13,537 nt of DNA from Acidobacteriota bacterium. Its GTDB lineage: Bacteria; Acidobacteriota; Terriglobia; Terriglobales; Acidobacteriaceae. Shown piece after piece: positions 6,435 to 12,811 of the stretch (its first letter is position 1; each line of letters opens with the position of its first letter). The DNA is taken from assembly GCA_003224835.1 (NCBI GenBank), contig QHZX01000327.1, forward strand, positions 1 through 13,537, given 5' to 3'. Under the pieces are notes generated by a model. That model did not search any database and was not told the DNA's origin. It saw nothing but the letters and a program-made list of their open reading frames with translations. The position numbers and the translations under genes were made by a program.

Positions 6435-7358
6435 ATGAGCATACTCGCCGTCGGTTCCGTTGCATTCGACAACATCAAAACTCCCTCTGGTCACGCGGAT
6501 AACGTGCTCGGTGGAGCTGCGACTTATTTCGCGTTAGCCGCCAGCTACTTCACAGATGTTCGTATCGTTGCAGTTGTTGGAGAAGACTTTACCGATAAGC
6601 ACGAAAACGTCTTGAAGAAACGCGGAGTCGATACTCGCGGCATTGAGCACGCAAAAGGGAAAACGTTCCGCTGGGGTGGACAATATCTAGATAATCTCAA
6701 CGAAGCCAAGACCGACTTCACGGACCTGAACGTCTTTGAGAACTTCCAGCCGCGTATCCCGGCGCAATACAAAGATTCCGATTTTCTGTTCCTCGCCAAT
6801 ATCAATCCCAGTCTGCAGGCCACAGTGCGCCGCGGGCTCTCCGGCGTCAAACTGACCGGCGGCGATACCATGAATTATTGGATCCGCAGCACCAACTCGG
6901 AGCTTCGCGAGACATTGCGCTTGGTCAACATTCTGATGATCAACGATGGTGAAGCCAAAATGCTGGCTGCAGAATCCAACCTGCCGCGAGCCGCACAGAA
7001 AGTCTTGGCCATGGGACCGCAGGCATTGGTCATCAAGCATGGCGAATACGGCGCAACGATTTTTTTTCGTGAAGGCGCATTTGGACTCGGCAGGCATCCT
7101 TTTCGCGCGCCCGCACTGCCCATCGAAGAAGTAAAAGATCCCACCGGGGCTGGCGATTCCTTTGCTGGAGGCTTCATGGGATACATCGCCTCGCAAACGG
7201 AAGTGAACCGTGAGGTCATAAAGCGCGCTCTGTTTTACGGTGGTGTTATGGGATCATTCGCAGTTGAGCAGTTCGGGACCGAGCGTCTGCAGAGCTTAAC
7301 TCGTGAAGAGATCGACGCGCGCTTTCAAATCTTCCGCGAGCTCACTCACCTCGAATGA
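6435..7358 (+). CDS. PfkB-family carbohydrate/nucleoside kinase
   Basis: This is a cytoplasmic ribokinase-fold ATP-dependent kinase of 307 residues. The N-terminal PfkB signature region shows AVGSVAFDNI and LGGAATYFALAA (GGAATY at 26-31), as in sugar and nucleoside kinases. The C-terminal signature DPTGAGDSFAGGFMGY holds the anion-hole GAGD with catalytic base Asp241. A lid-like segment (about residues 80-100) is acidic, and FGTERL near the C-terminus is typical of this subfamily. Position directly after mtnP suggests a substrate linked to methylthioadenosine or 5'-deoxyadenosine salvage, such as adenosine or a modified ribose, but that is inference: the known methylthioribose kinase belongs to another fold. 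The start is Met6435; the site upstream is A-rich with no clear Shine-Dalgarno. Its stop overlaps the next gene's ATG (ATGA, 7355-7358). Fold is sure; substrate unknown. Confidence 0.9.
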   Translation: MSILAVGSVAFDNIKTPSGHADNVLGGAATYFALAASYFTDVRIVAVVGEDFTDKHENVLKKRGVDTRGIEHAKGKTFRWGGQYLDNLNEAKTDFTDLNVFENFQPRIPAQYKDSDFLFLANINPSLQATVRRGLSGVKLTGGDTMNYWIRSTNSELRETLRLVNILMINDGEAKMLAAESNLPRAAQKVLAMGPQALVIKHGEYGATIFFREGAFGLGRHPFRAPALPIEEVKDPTGAGDSFAGGFMGYIASQTEVNREVIKRALFYGGVMGSFAVEQFGTERLQSLTREEIDARFQIFRELTHLE

Positions 7359-7446
7359 GAAAACCGAACACCTCTGGCGGTGAAAACTTTCTGGTCGGGC
7401 AGATCGCCGCGATAGTCTCCATTGCCACCTTTCTTTATTATCGCGG

Positions 7447-8355
7447 ACACCCAGTTTACTGCAACTTGGCACCGTATGGCTTCCGCTTCCGCATCTTCTG
7501 ATGGTGCCATTTCTTATTTCTAAATGGATGTGGCGGACCGGGATCGGCGGATCGATTCCATCGATGCTCGCATATGTTTTTAGCGTGACCGGCATTTTTC
7601 GACTGATGCGAATCGTGCTTACTTGTTCCAACGATCTACCAGGGGCAGGATACGCGTCCTGGTTGGCGGCGGGCATTTTTGCATTCAATCCTAATCTCAT
7701 CTACCTGCAGACCACTGCCATGACTGAACCAATTTACCTGGCGTTATTTATCTGGACGCTGGTTTTTGTGTGTGACGCCATTCGGGCATGTGCCGCCGGA
7801 GATGGGAAAAGGTGTACCTCGTCCATGACGAAGTTGGGTTTGTGCATGGCAGGGGCCTGCCTCACCCGGTACGACGGGTGGTTCTTGGCGGCGGTGCTGA
7901 CAACGGCTTTATTTTTAGTTTCACGACTCGCCAAATTTGCTTTGCTTCGCTCAGGAGTTAAAAGAGTAGTTATACTCGCCGCCGTGGTGCCCGCCCTTTG
8001 GCTTGGGTATAACTTCGTGGTGTATGGCAATCCGCTGGAATTCGCTAACGGCCCTTATTCTGCCAAGGCGATTGAGCACAACTCAATCTTAGCCGGATCG
8101 CCGCCGCATCCGGGTACCCACAAATTGCGGGTGGCGTTTCGATATTTTTTCAAATCCGCCGAGCTGAATCTGGCAAAAGGAAATTGGCAGAAGTTCTGGG
8201 CAGCCTCCCTAATACTGGGCACGGCCATCGTTGTTCTGTTTCAGAGAAGACTCTGGCCTTTACTTTTCCTTTGGGTCCCGCTGCCGTTTTACATGTACTC
8301 AATTGCATGCTCCCGGCGTTTGCTGTATTTACCGCGGTCGCTGCTTATGGACTGA
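7447..8355 (+). CDS. Glycosyltransferase-like membrane protein, central fragment
   Basis: This is the largest open piece of the broken gene. Similarity starts at 7447, ahead of the first in-frame ATG at 7501. It contains LQLGTVWLPLPHLL, TGIGGSIPSM, NPNLIYLQTTAMTEPIYLA, LTRYDGWF and NPLEFANGPYSAKAIE, embedded in about six hydrophobic helices, then WVPLPFYMYSIA just before the second frame break at about 8306; the last ~17 residues to the stop at 8355 are out of frame and not meaningful. The conserved aromatic and charged loops are typical of polyprenyl-phosphate-sugar-using membrane glycosyltransferases. Confidence 0.7.
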   Translation, partial: TPSLLQLGTVWLPLPHLLMVPFLISKWMWRTGIGGSIPSMLAYVFSVTGIFRLMRIVLTCSNDLPGAGYASWLAAGIFAFNPNLIYLQTTAMTEPIYLALFIWTLVFVCDAIRACAAGDGKRCTSSMTKLGLCMAGACLTRYDGWFLAAVLTTALFLVSRLAKFALLRSGVKRVVILAAVVPALWLGYNFVVYGNPLEFANGPYSAKAIEHNSILAGSPPHPGTHKLRVAFRYFFKSAELNLAKGNWQKFWAASLILGTAIVVLFQRRLWPLLFLWVPLPFYMYSIACSRRLLYLPRSLLMD

Positions 8356-8846
8356 TCCGCTTCGTCGCGAGTACGCGATCAAAGCTTGTCATCGCGGTAC
8401 TCTTCCTCGTGGTCCCAGCTGGCAGCTATTTTCAAGTCTGGCGAAAAGCGCCGGTCACTTTCGAGGAGGCTGTTACTAATTCCCGTTCTCGCATCGCGCT
8501 CGAAACCGCGATTGCGGCTAGGTTGGAAATGCTGCCTTCGAATTCCACTTTTCTTATGTACCTCGGAGACCACGTCGGTGCTGTGCAGCAGGCTGGCATT
8601 TCACTTTCACGCGTGATCAATGAAGGCAATCACCGGCCATGGGAGCGTCCCAGTGACCCTGACGGCCTATGGGAACGAGCGCTGAAACATCCGGCAACCT
8701 ACGCGAACTACGTCATCGCGCTCAATTCCGATCCCGTCGCATCTTCTGTAAATAAGAGTGAGCTCGCCTCATTGGTTATAGCCCGAGCGACGGGCCAACC
8801 GGAAGCTACCATCTACCGCACTCTGAAGAGTAATCAGGCACGTTAA
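8307..8846 (+). CDS. Glycosyltransferase-like membrane protein, C-terminal fragment
   Basis: The frame reads MLPAFAVFTAVAAYGL and a second hydrophobic helix (LVIAVLFLVVPAGSYF), followed by a soluble C-terminal region of about 130 residues (from TFEEAVTNSRSRIALE) containing STFLMYLGDHVGAVQQAG and a closing RTLKSNQAR. This matches the expected end of the same membrane protein. Frame-open sequence extends back to before 8184, but that part overlaps the central fragment in the wrong frame and is not coding. Confidence 0.65.
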   Translation: MLPAFAVFTAVAAYGLIRFVASTRSKLVIAVLFLVVPAGSYFQVWRKAPVTFEEAVTNSRSRIALETAIAARLEMLPSNSTFLMYLGDHVGAVQQAGISLSRVINEGNHRPWERPSDPDGLWERALKHPATYANYVIALNSDPVASSVNKSELASLVIARATGQPEATIYRTLKSNQAR

Positions 8847-8944
8847 CGGGTGCGGTGCGCGCTGCCAAGGCGAGTAGCTGCTTGAGTGATAGAATCCGAG
8901 CAAAATTAGACCTTAGAAATCGAGCTGAACTCTCACTTGGACAC

Positions 8945-9610
8945 ATGCCTCTGATTGTCGCTGATCTCGAAAAACTGTTGCTGGCTGCGGTACTGGGCGG
9001 ATTGATTGGCCTGGAGCGCGAAGCCAAGCATCGACCGGCTGGTCTCCGAACGAATCTGTTTATCTGCATGGGCGCAGCCATGTTTACATTGCTTTCCGAC
9101 CAGCTCGCGGTGTTGCACATGGGAGATCACACTCGAATCGCAGCGCAGATTATCCCTGGCATCGGCTTCATTGGTGCGGGTTCGATCCTTCACGCGCGGG
9201 GAGACCTGGTCACCGGTATTACAACCGCATCCACACTGTTCGTTGTCGCTTCTATCGGCATGGCAGTGGGCGGCGACCGTTACTGGATCGCGATCTTTGC
9301 CACGCTGCTGGTTCTTAGAGTTCTACTTCTGCTCGGCGCTACTGAAAAAATCCTGAACCTCAAGATCATGCTGCACGCTTATGAAGTTGCGGGCCCGAGT
9401 GCCGACCAAATTATTGCCGAGGTAAATGATGCTCTCGAGCCGCTCCATTTCTTCGCCACTAATGTACAGGTCGCGCCAACGCCGCGGCACGTTCGGGTGC
9501 GGTTCGAATGCGAGGGCACACGCAAGCAGCAGAACGCAGTCCTGCGTAGGTTGCGTGACTGTGAGAAATTTGAGACCGTTACCCCACTGGGCTCGGTGCA
9601 GTCTGAATGA
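8945..9610 (+). CDS. MgtC/SapB family membrane protein
   Basis: This is an inner-membrane protein of 221 residues. The N-terminal half is the MgtC/SapB domain: LLLAAVLGGLIGLERE, the RPAGLRTNLFICMGAA motif, RIAAQIIPGIGFIGAGSIL, and GITTASTLFVVASIGMAVGG, making about five helices. The C-terminal ~80 residues are soluble and look like a small ACT-like domain. Relatives include MgtC, a virulence factor that inhibits F-type ATP synthase and aids growth in low magnesium, but most MgtC-like proteins outside pathogens have no assigned role. The ATG at 8945 is chosen because the SapB domain starts there; an upstream GTG at 8855 would add thirty unconserved polar residues. No clear Shine-Dalgarno. The stop overlaps the dapF ATG (ATGA at 9607-9610), so the two genes are coupled. 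Confidence 0.88.
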   Translation: MPLIVADLEKLLLAAVLGGLIGLEREAKHRPAGLRTNLFICMGAAMFTLLSDQLAVLHMGDHTRIAAQIIPGIGFIGAGSILHARGDLVTGITTASTLFVVASIGMAVGGDRYWIAIFATLLVLRVLLLLGATEKILNLKIMLHAYEVAGPSADQIIAEVNDALEPLHFFATNVQVAPTPRHVRVRFECEGTRKQQNAVLRRLRDCEKFETVTPLGSVQSE

Positions 9611-10410
9611 ATGATCTTTCCGGGACGACGGCTGCGGTTCCATTCGTCAAGGCGAGCGCCTGCGGCAACGACTTTCTTATCATCGACGGGTTGCACGCGC
9701 CTCCCGATCTACCTGCTTTCAGCCGCGGAATCTGCGACCGCCATAACGGAATTGGAGCCGACGGCGTAGAGTGGCTCTTTCCCGCGCAGGACGCCGATAT
9801 TCGCGCCCGTCTGATTAACGCCGACGGATCGGATGCGGAGATTTCCGGCAATGGGACCCGTTGCGTTGCGGCGTATCTATGTTCTGAAAAGCCTCGGCAG
9901 CAGCTAAACATTCGCACTGGCGCCGGAATTAAAAACTGCACTTTGATTTCCCATAATCACAAATCATTCGAATTTGAAATCTCAATGGGTGAACCCCAGG
10001 TAGGCGACGAGTTCCCGATCAAGGCTGCATTTACCGAAGTTCATGGAATTCCAGTGTCGATGGGAAATCCGCACTTTGTGGTTTTCGTCGAAGAATTTGG
10101 GCCAGCCTGGCAAGGCGATGCCGCTGAAATCGGCAAGCATCATGACTTCAAGTATGGGATTAACGTTGAATTCGTTCATGTTCGAGACAAAGCGAACATA
10201 GAAGTGCGCTTTTACGAGCGAGGGGTGGGCGAAACGCAATCTTCCGGCACCGGATCGTGTGCCGCCGCCGTAGCCGCGATTTTCTCGAAGAAAGCAGAAT
10301 CTCCCGTCCGCGTGCATGCTCCCGGAGGAGCACAGACCGTGCGCTGGGAAGATCAGGTTTTTCTGCGTGGCCCGGCACAACTCGTCTGTCGCGGTGAATT
10401 CCTGCTTTAA
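9607..10410 (+). CDS. dapF: Diaminopimelate epimerase
   Basis: This cytoplasmic, PLP-independent enzyme interconverts LL- and meso-diaminopimelate, supplying meso-DAP for peptidoglycan and lysine. It has 267 residues, close to family length. Both catalytic thiols are present in their motifs: Cys86 in EISGNGTRCVAAY and Cys218 in ERGVGETQSSGTGSCAAA. Also visible are GNDFLIIDG near the N-terminus, RHNGIGADGVEWL, NADGSDAEI, and VSMGNPHFVVFV. The usual Cys of the ACGTG segment is Ser here (SSGTG); that residue is not one of the two catalytic thiols. The gene starts inside the mgtC stop and is followed after only 8 bases by ldcA, consistent with one operon. Its position ahead of ldcA and mpl groups the supply and recycling of DAP-containing peptides. 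Confidence 0.95.
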   Translation: MNDLSGTTAAVPFVKASACGNDFLIIDGLHAPPDLPAFSRGICDRHNGIGADGVEWLFPAQDADIRARLINADGSDAEISGNGTRCVAAYLCSEKPRQQLNIRTGAGIKNCTLISHNHKSFEFEISMGEPQVGDEFPIKAAFTEVHGIPVSMGNPHFVVFVEEFGPAWQGDAAEIGKHHDFKYGINVEFVHVRDKANIEVRFYERGVGETQSSGTGSCAAAVAAIFSKKAESPVRVHAPGGAQTVRWEDQVFLRGPAQLVCRGEFLL

Positions 10411-10418
10411 TCTCTAAA

Positions 10419-10715
10419 ATGTCCGTTCGCCCCCAAGTTGAACGCATTAAGCCTCCTGCGCTGCGGGCCGGGGACAACATTGGTATCGTCGCGCCTGCTA
10501 GTTATTTCAGCCGGCAGGATTTTGAAGCCGGTTGCGCGGCGCTGCAGCAAATGGGATACAACCCGGTTTTCGATCCATCGATTTTCGAGCGGGAGCTCTA
10601 TTTTGCCGGATCAGTCGATCGCCGCGTCCGCGAATTAGAAGCCATGTTTCTGCGTGATGACGTGAGAGCCATCCTCTGCGCCCGCGGCCCATCCGAAAGC
10701 ATTCATCGGGTATAG
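10419..10715 (+). CDS. ldcA: LD-carboxypeptidase, N-terminal fragment
   Basis: This is the first piece of an S66-family (LdcA/MccF) serine peptidase, which removes the terminal D-Ala from the L-Ala-D-Glu-meso-DAP-D-Ala tetrapeptide during murein recycling. It starts at Met10419, 8 bases after dapF, and shows KPPALRAGDNIGIVAPAS, the phrase ELYFAGSVDRRVRELEAMF, and DDVRAILCARG. At about 10689 the frame changes: the remaining residues (PSESIHRV) are noise and stop at 10715. Relatives carry a glycine/tyrosine-rich GYGxNYLL segment and a further helix after CARG; some 18 codons appear to be missing at this point. No catalytic residue lies in this piece. Confidence 0.85.
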   Translation: MSVRPQVERIKPPALRAGDNIGIVAPASYFSRQDFEAGCAALQQMGYNPVFDPSIFERELYFAGSVDRRVRELEAMFLRDDVRAILCARGPSESIHRV

Positions 10716-11322
10716 CGATAACACCAGCCTGGAAACTTATCTTTGCGATGCCGCTGGAATCGTAATGTTTCATGGCCCCATGGTGGCAAAAGACTTTGCC
10801 CGCCCGAACGGTGTGGATGTTGAATCCTGGCAAGCTGCATTGAGTGGTCGCGAGAACTGGCGTTTTGATTTCGACTCAAACTCTGGAGTCAAGCCACTGG
10901 CGCAGGGTTCAGCTGAAGGCGTTCTCTACGGCGGGTGCCTTTCCATGTTGATCGAATCACTCGGTACGCCTTACGAAATTCGGACCGAAGGCACCATACT
11001 CTTCATTGAAGATGTGGGAACAAAGCCTTATCAGATCGACCGCATGTTGATGCACCTGAAGCTCGCAGGAAAATTGAGTGACGTTCGTGGCCTCATCTTC
11101 GGAGAAATGCTTGATTGTGTGCAGGCGCCGAACCAAGGCTACACTTTGGAAGAAGTAGTGATGAGAGTAGTCGGAGATTTGAAAATTCCCGTGGCCTATG
11201 GGTTGCGCTCGGGCCACGTCTCAAGAGGAAACATGACTTTGCCAATTGGGGTAAGTGCGGTGTTGAACGTCGGCGGCTCCGGGGTGACGCTTGAAATTCT
11301 GGAGCCCGCTACCATAGCTTGA
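10690..11322 (+). CDS. ldcA: LD-carboxypeptidase, catalytic C-terminal fragment
   Basis: This continues the same enzyme in another frame, beginning HPKAFIGYSDNTSL. The nucleophile elbow GYSD holds the expected catalytic Ser (codon 10714-10716); Glu of FIEDVGTKPYQIDRML (11008-11010) and His of SGHVSRGNMTLPIG (11215-11217) complete the Ser-Glu-His triad of the S66 family. A gene caller would start at Met10765, which would lose the nucleophile, so the true protein needs the upstream piece. The rest looks normal and complete, including FHGPMVAKDFARPNGVD. The enzyme makes the tripeptide that the next gene, mpl, uses. The stop at 11322 is followed by a 21-base tandem repeat before mpl. If the frame break is an artefact, the whole gene is about 320 residues. 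Confidence 0.88.
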   Translation, partial: HPKAFIGYSDNTSLETYLCDAAGIVMFHGPMVAKDFARPNGVDVESWQAALSGRENWRFDFDSNSGVKPLAQGSAEGVLYGGCLSMLIESLGTPYEIRTEGTILFIEDVGTKPYQIDRMLMHLKLAGKLSDVRGLIFGEMLDCVQAPNQGYTLEEVVMRVVGDLKIPVAYGLRSGHVSRGNMTLPIGVSAVLNVGGSGVTLEILEPATIA

Positions 11323-11325
11323 TTC

Positions 11326-11367
11326 CTTGCGTTACCGAAATAGATTCTTGCGCTACCGAAATAGATT
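11326..11367 (+). repeat. Two-copy 21-bp tandem repeat in the ldcA-mpl gap
   Basis: Copy one covers 11326-11346 and copy two 11347-11367; they differ at one base (T at 11332, C at 11353). Each contains TACCGAAATAGATT. The repeat fills almost the whole 46-base gap and ends one base before the mpl ATG. It contains no Shine-Dalgarno and stays open in the mpl frame, so it could be read as a 7-residue repeat (RYRNRFL, then RYRNRLM, the final Met being the mpl ATG) from a TTG at 11327, but I think it is untranslated. Confidence 0.85.
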
Positions 11368-11368
11368 A

Positions 11369-12811
11369 ATGTCTTCCACAAAACACATCCACCTGATTGG
11401 CATTTGCGGCACAGCGATGGCGTCTCTCGCCGGAATGCTTGCCGAACGCGGGTTTCGCGTTACCGGCTCAGATGCCGCTGCTTATCCGCCCATGTCCGAT
11501 TTTCTTGCTTCGCTTGGAATCCCAATTTTGCAGCCATTTGCGGCCGAGAACTTAAACCCCGCTCCGGACCTGGTGGTGGTGGGCAATGCAATTTCGCGCG
11601 GCAATGTTGAGCTGGAGCATGTGCTCGATCAGCACATTCCGTTTTGCTCATTGCCGCACCTTCTGCACGATGAATTTCTGCAAGGGAAAGAAGTTCTGGT
11701 CGTGGCGGGCACCCATGGCAAAACAACTACCACGTCGATGCTTTCGTGGATGTTCGAACATGCTGGAAAGCGCCCCTCGTTTCTGATCGGCGGCATCGCG
11801 GAAAACTTTGGCCGCAGTTTCCAGCGTGGCGAGGGCAAGTATTTCATTCTTGAAGGCGACGAATACGATACGGCTTTCTTCGATAAAGGGCCGAAATTCT
11901 TGCACTATTTTCCGGATGCCATCATCCTGACCTCAGTGGAGTTCGATCACGCCGATATCTATAAAGATCTTGATGCGGTCGAAACCTCGTTCAAGCGTCT
12001 GGTCAATCTGGTCCCGCGTCGTGGGCGCATCATTGCTTTCGATTCCGGCGACAGTATCGAACGCTGTATTGCGCGCGCCTTCTGTCCGGTCGAGCGTTAT
12101 GGAGCAGCAGACGGCGCGACTTGGCGAATCACGAATCTGAAATTCGACTCCGACCGCACCAGTTGGTCTGTGGTGCGAAATGGCACCCCGTGGGCGCAGT
12201 TCGAGTTTCCATTAGCCGGCGAGTACAACGTGTGGAACGCGACGGCAGCAGCTGCGTTAGCTGCGGATTATGGAATACCGGTGGACGCAATAGCTGGTGC
12301 GCTCAAGAATTTTAAGAGCGTGAAGCGACGGCTGGAAGTCAAGGCTGAGATCCGTGGGATTACCATAATCGACGATTTCGCTCATCATCCCACCGCAATT
12401 GCTGCAACGCTGAACGCTCTTCGCGAACGCTATCGCGGACGCCGGTTGTGGACGATTCTCGAGCCGCGCTCGAACACACTAAGACGCAACGTCTTTCAAA
12501 ACGATTTGGCCAAAAGTCTCGCGATCGCGGACGAAGTTATTATCGCGAATGTATTCAGATCGGAATCGATTCCTGAATCCGAGCGTCTGGACATTGCCGC
12601 CGTCGCCACTAGCATAGGTAAACTTGGTTCTCACGCCCGCGTTATCGCTGACGTAGACAGCATCGTACGCATCGCCGCTCCTGAAATGCGTCCCGGTGAT
12701 GTGGTTGCTATTCTCTCGAACGGCGGCTTCGGCGGAATTTATGAGAAGTTGCCGCGACGCCTGCAGTCTGTCGAATCCGAGAGTCCGGTTGAAGCTGGCA
12801 AGCGCAAATGA
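11369..12811 (+). CDS. mpl: UDP-N-acetylmuramate:L-Ala-gamma-D-Glu-meso-DAP ligase
   Basis: This cytoplasmic ATP-dependent Mur-type ligase joins recycled murein tripeptide to UDP-MurNAc, bypassing the de novo MurC-MurD-MurE steps. It has 480 residues, slightly above the usual ~455. Seen in order: the N-terminal Rossmann phrase HLIGICGTAMASLAGML, the ATP-binding GTHGKTTTTSML (GTHGKT at 114-119, Lys118), FILEGDEYDTAFFDKGPKF, the Mur ligase central LTSVEFDHADIY, GEYNVWNATAA, and DDFAHHPTAI near the start of the C-terminal domain. The GDEYDTAFFDK phrase is typical of Mpl and separates it from MurC. ATG 11369 is preferred over an upstream TTG at 11327, which lies in the tandem repeat. It follows ldcA, which makes its substrate, and its stop overlaps the next ATG (ATGA, 12808-12811). 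Confidence 0.95.
   Translation: MSSTKHIHLIGICGTAMASLAGMLAERGFRVTGSDAAAYPPMSDFLASLGIPILQPFAAENLNPAPDLVVVGNAISRGNVELEHVLDQHIPFCSLPHLLHDEFLQGKEVLVVAGTHGKTTTTSMLSWMFEHAGKRPSFLIGGIAENFGRSFQRGEGKYFILEGDEYDTAFFDKGPKFLHYFPDAIILTSVEFDHADIYKDLDAVETSFKRLVNLVPRRGRIIAFDSGDSIERCIARAFCPVERYGAADGATWRITNLKFDSDRTSWSVVRNGTPWAQFEFPLAGEYNVWNATAAAALAADYGIPVDAIAGALKNFKSVKRRLEVKAEIRGITIIDDFAHHPTAIAATLNALRERYRGRRLWTILEPRSNTLRRNVFQNDLAKSLAIADEVIIANVFRSESIPESERLDIAAVATSIGKLGSHARVIADVDSIVRIAAPEMRPGDVVAILSNGGFGGIYEKLPRRLQSVESESPVEAGKRK

Larger units (their letters stand above)
7355..8846 (+). pseudogene. Broken glycosyltransferase-like (GT39/ArnT-type) polytopic membrane protein, three frames
   Basis: Three consecutive frames look like parts of one ~500-550 residue membrane protein of the dolichyl-phosphate-mannosyltransferase-like group. 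Piece one starts at the ATG at 7355 overlapping the pfkB stop, has a short basic N-terminus and one hydrophobic helix ending FLYYRG, then stops at 7501 after changing frame. Piece two begins near 7447 (TPSLLQLGTVWLPLPHLL) and runs to 8355. Piece three begins near 8307 (MLPAFAVFTAVAAYGL) and ends at 8846. In remembered relatives the gap between one and two holds a GDAVAHINIARRVFDS-like stretch (the usual acidic catalytic loop), and the gap between two and three holds a WWPFSYYNVRYG-like stretch. Both are absent here. Either the gene is dead or the sequence has lost short segments. The sugar and lipid carrier cannot be told from the sequence. Confidence 0.72.

Noticed and set aside
6687..7196. 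169-residue open frame on the minus strand inside pfkB
   Set aside because: It lies wholly antisense to a strongly conserved kinase, has no ribosome site, and its residues look like a reverse-frame shadow.
7296..7700. 134-residue minus-strand frame across the pfkB end and the glycosyltransferase start
   Set aside because: The plus-strand frames there carry recognisable motifs on both sides; the minus-strand product has none.
8855..8944. Earlier GTG start for the MgtC-like protein
   Set aside because: It adds thirty polar residues not typical of the family; the SapB domain begins a few residues after Met8945.
9982..10380. 132-residue minus-strand open frame inside dapF
   Set aside because: It is antisense to intact dapF with both catalytic cysteines; no family resemblance.
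885..10720. Programmed frameshifting or translational bypassing as the cause of the broken genes
   Set aside because: No slippery heptamer or stimulatory structure is evident, and coding material seems to be missing rather than present and skipped.
11327..11368. Earlier TTG start for mpl
   Set aside because: It would translate the tandem repeat into an arginine-rich repeat not seen in Mpl; the Rossmann motif follows Met11369 closely.
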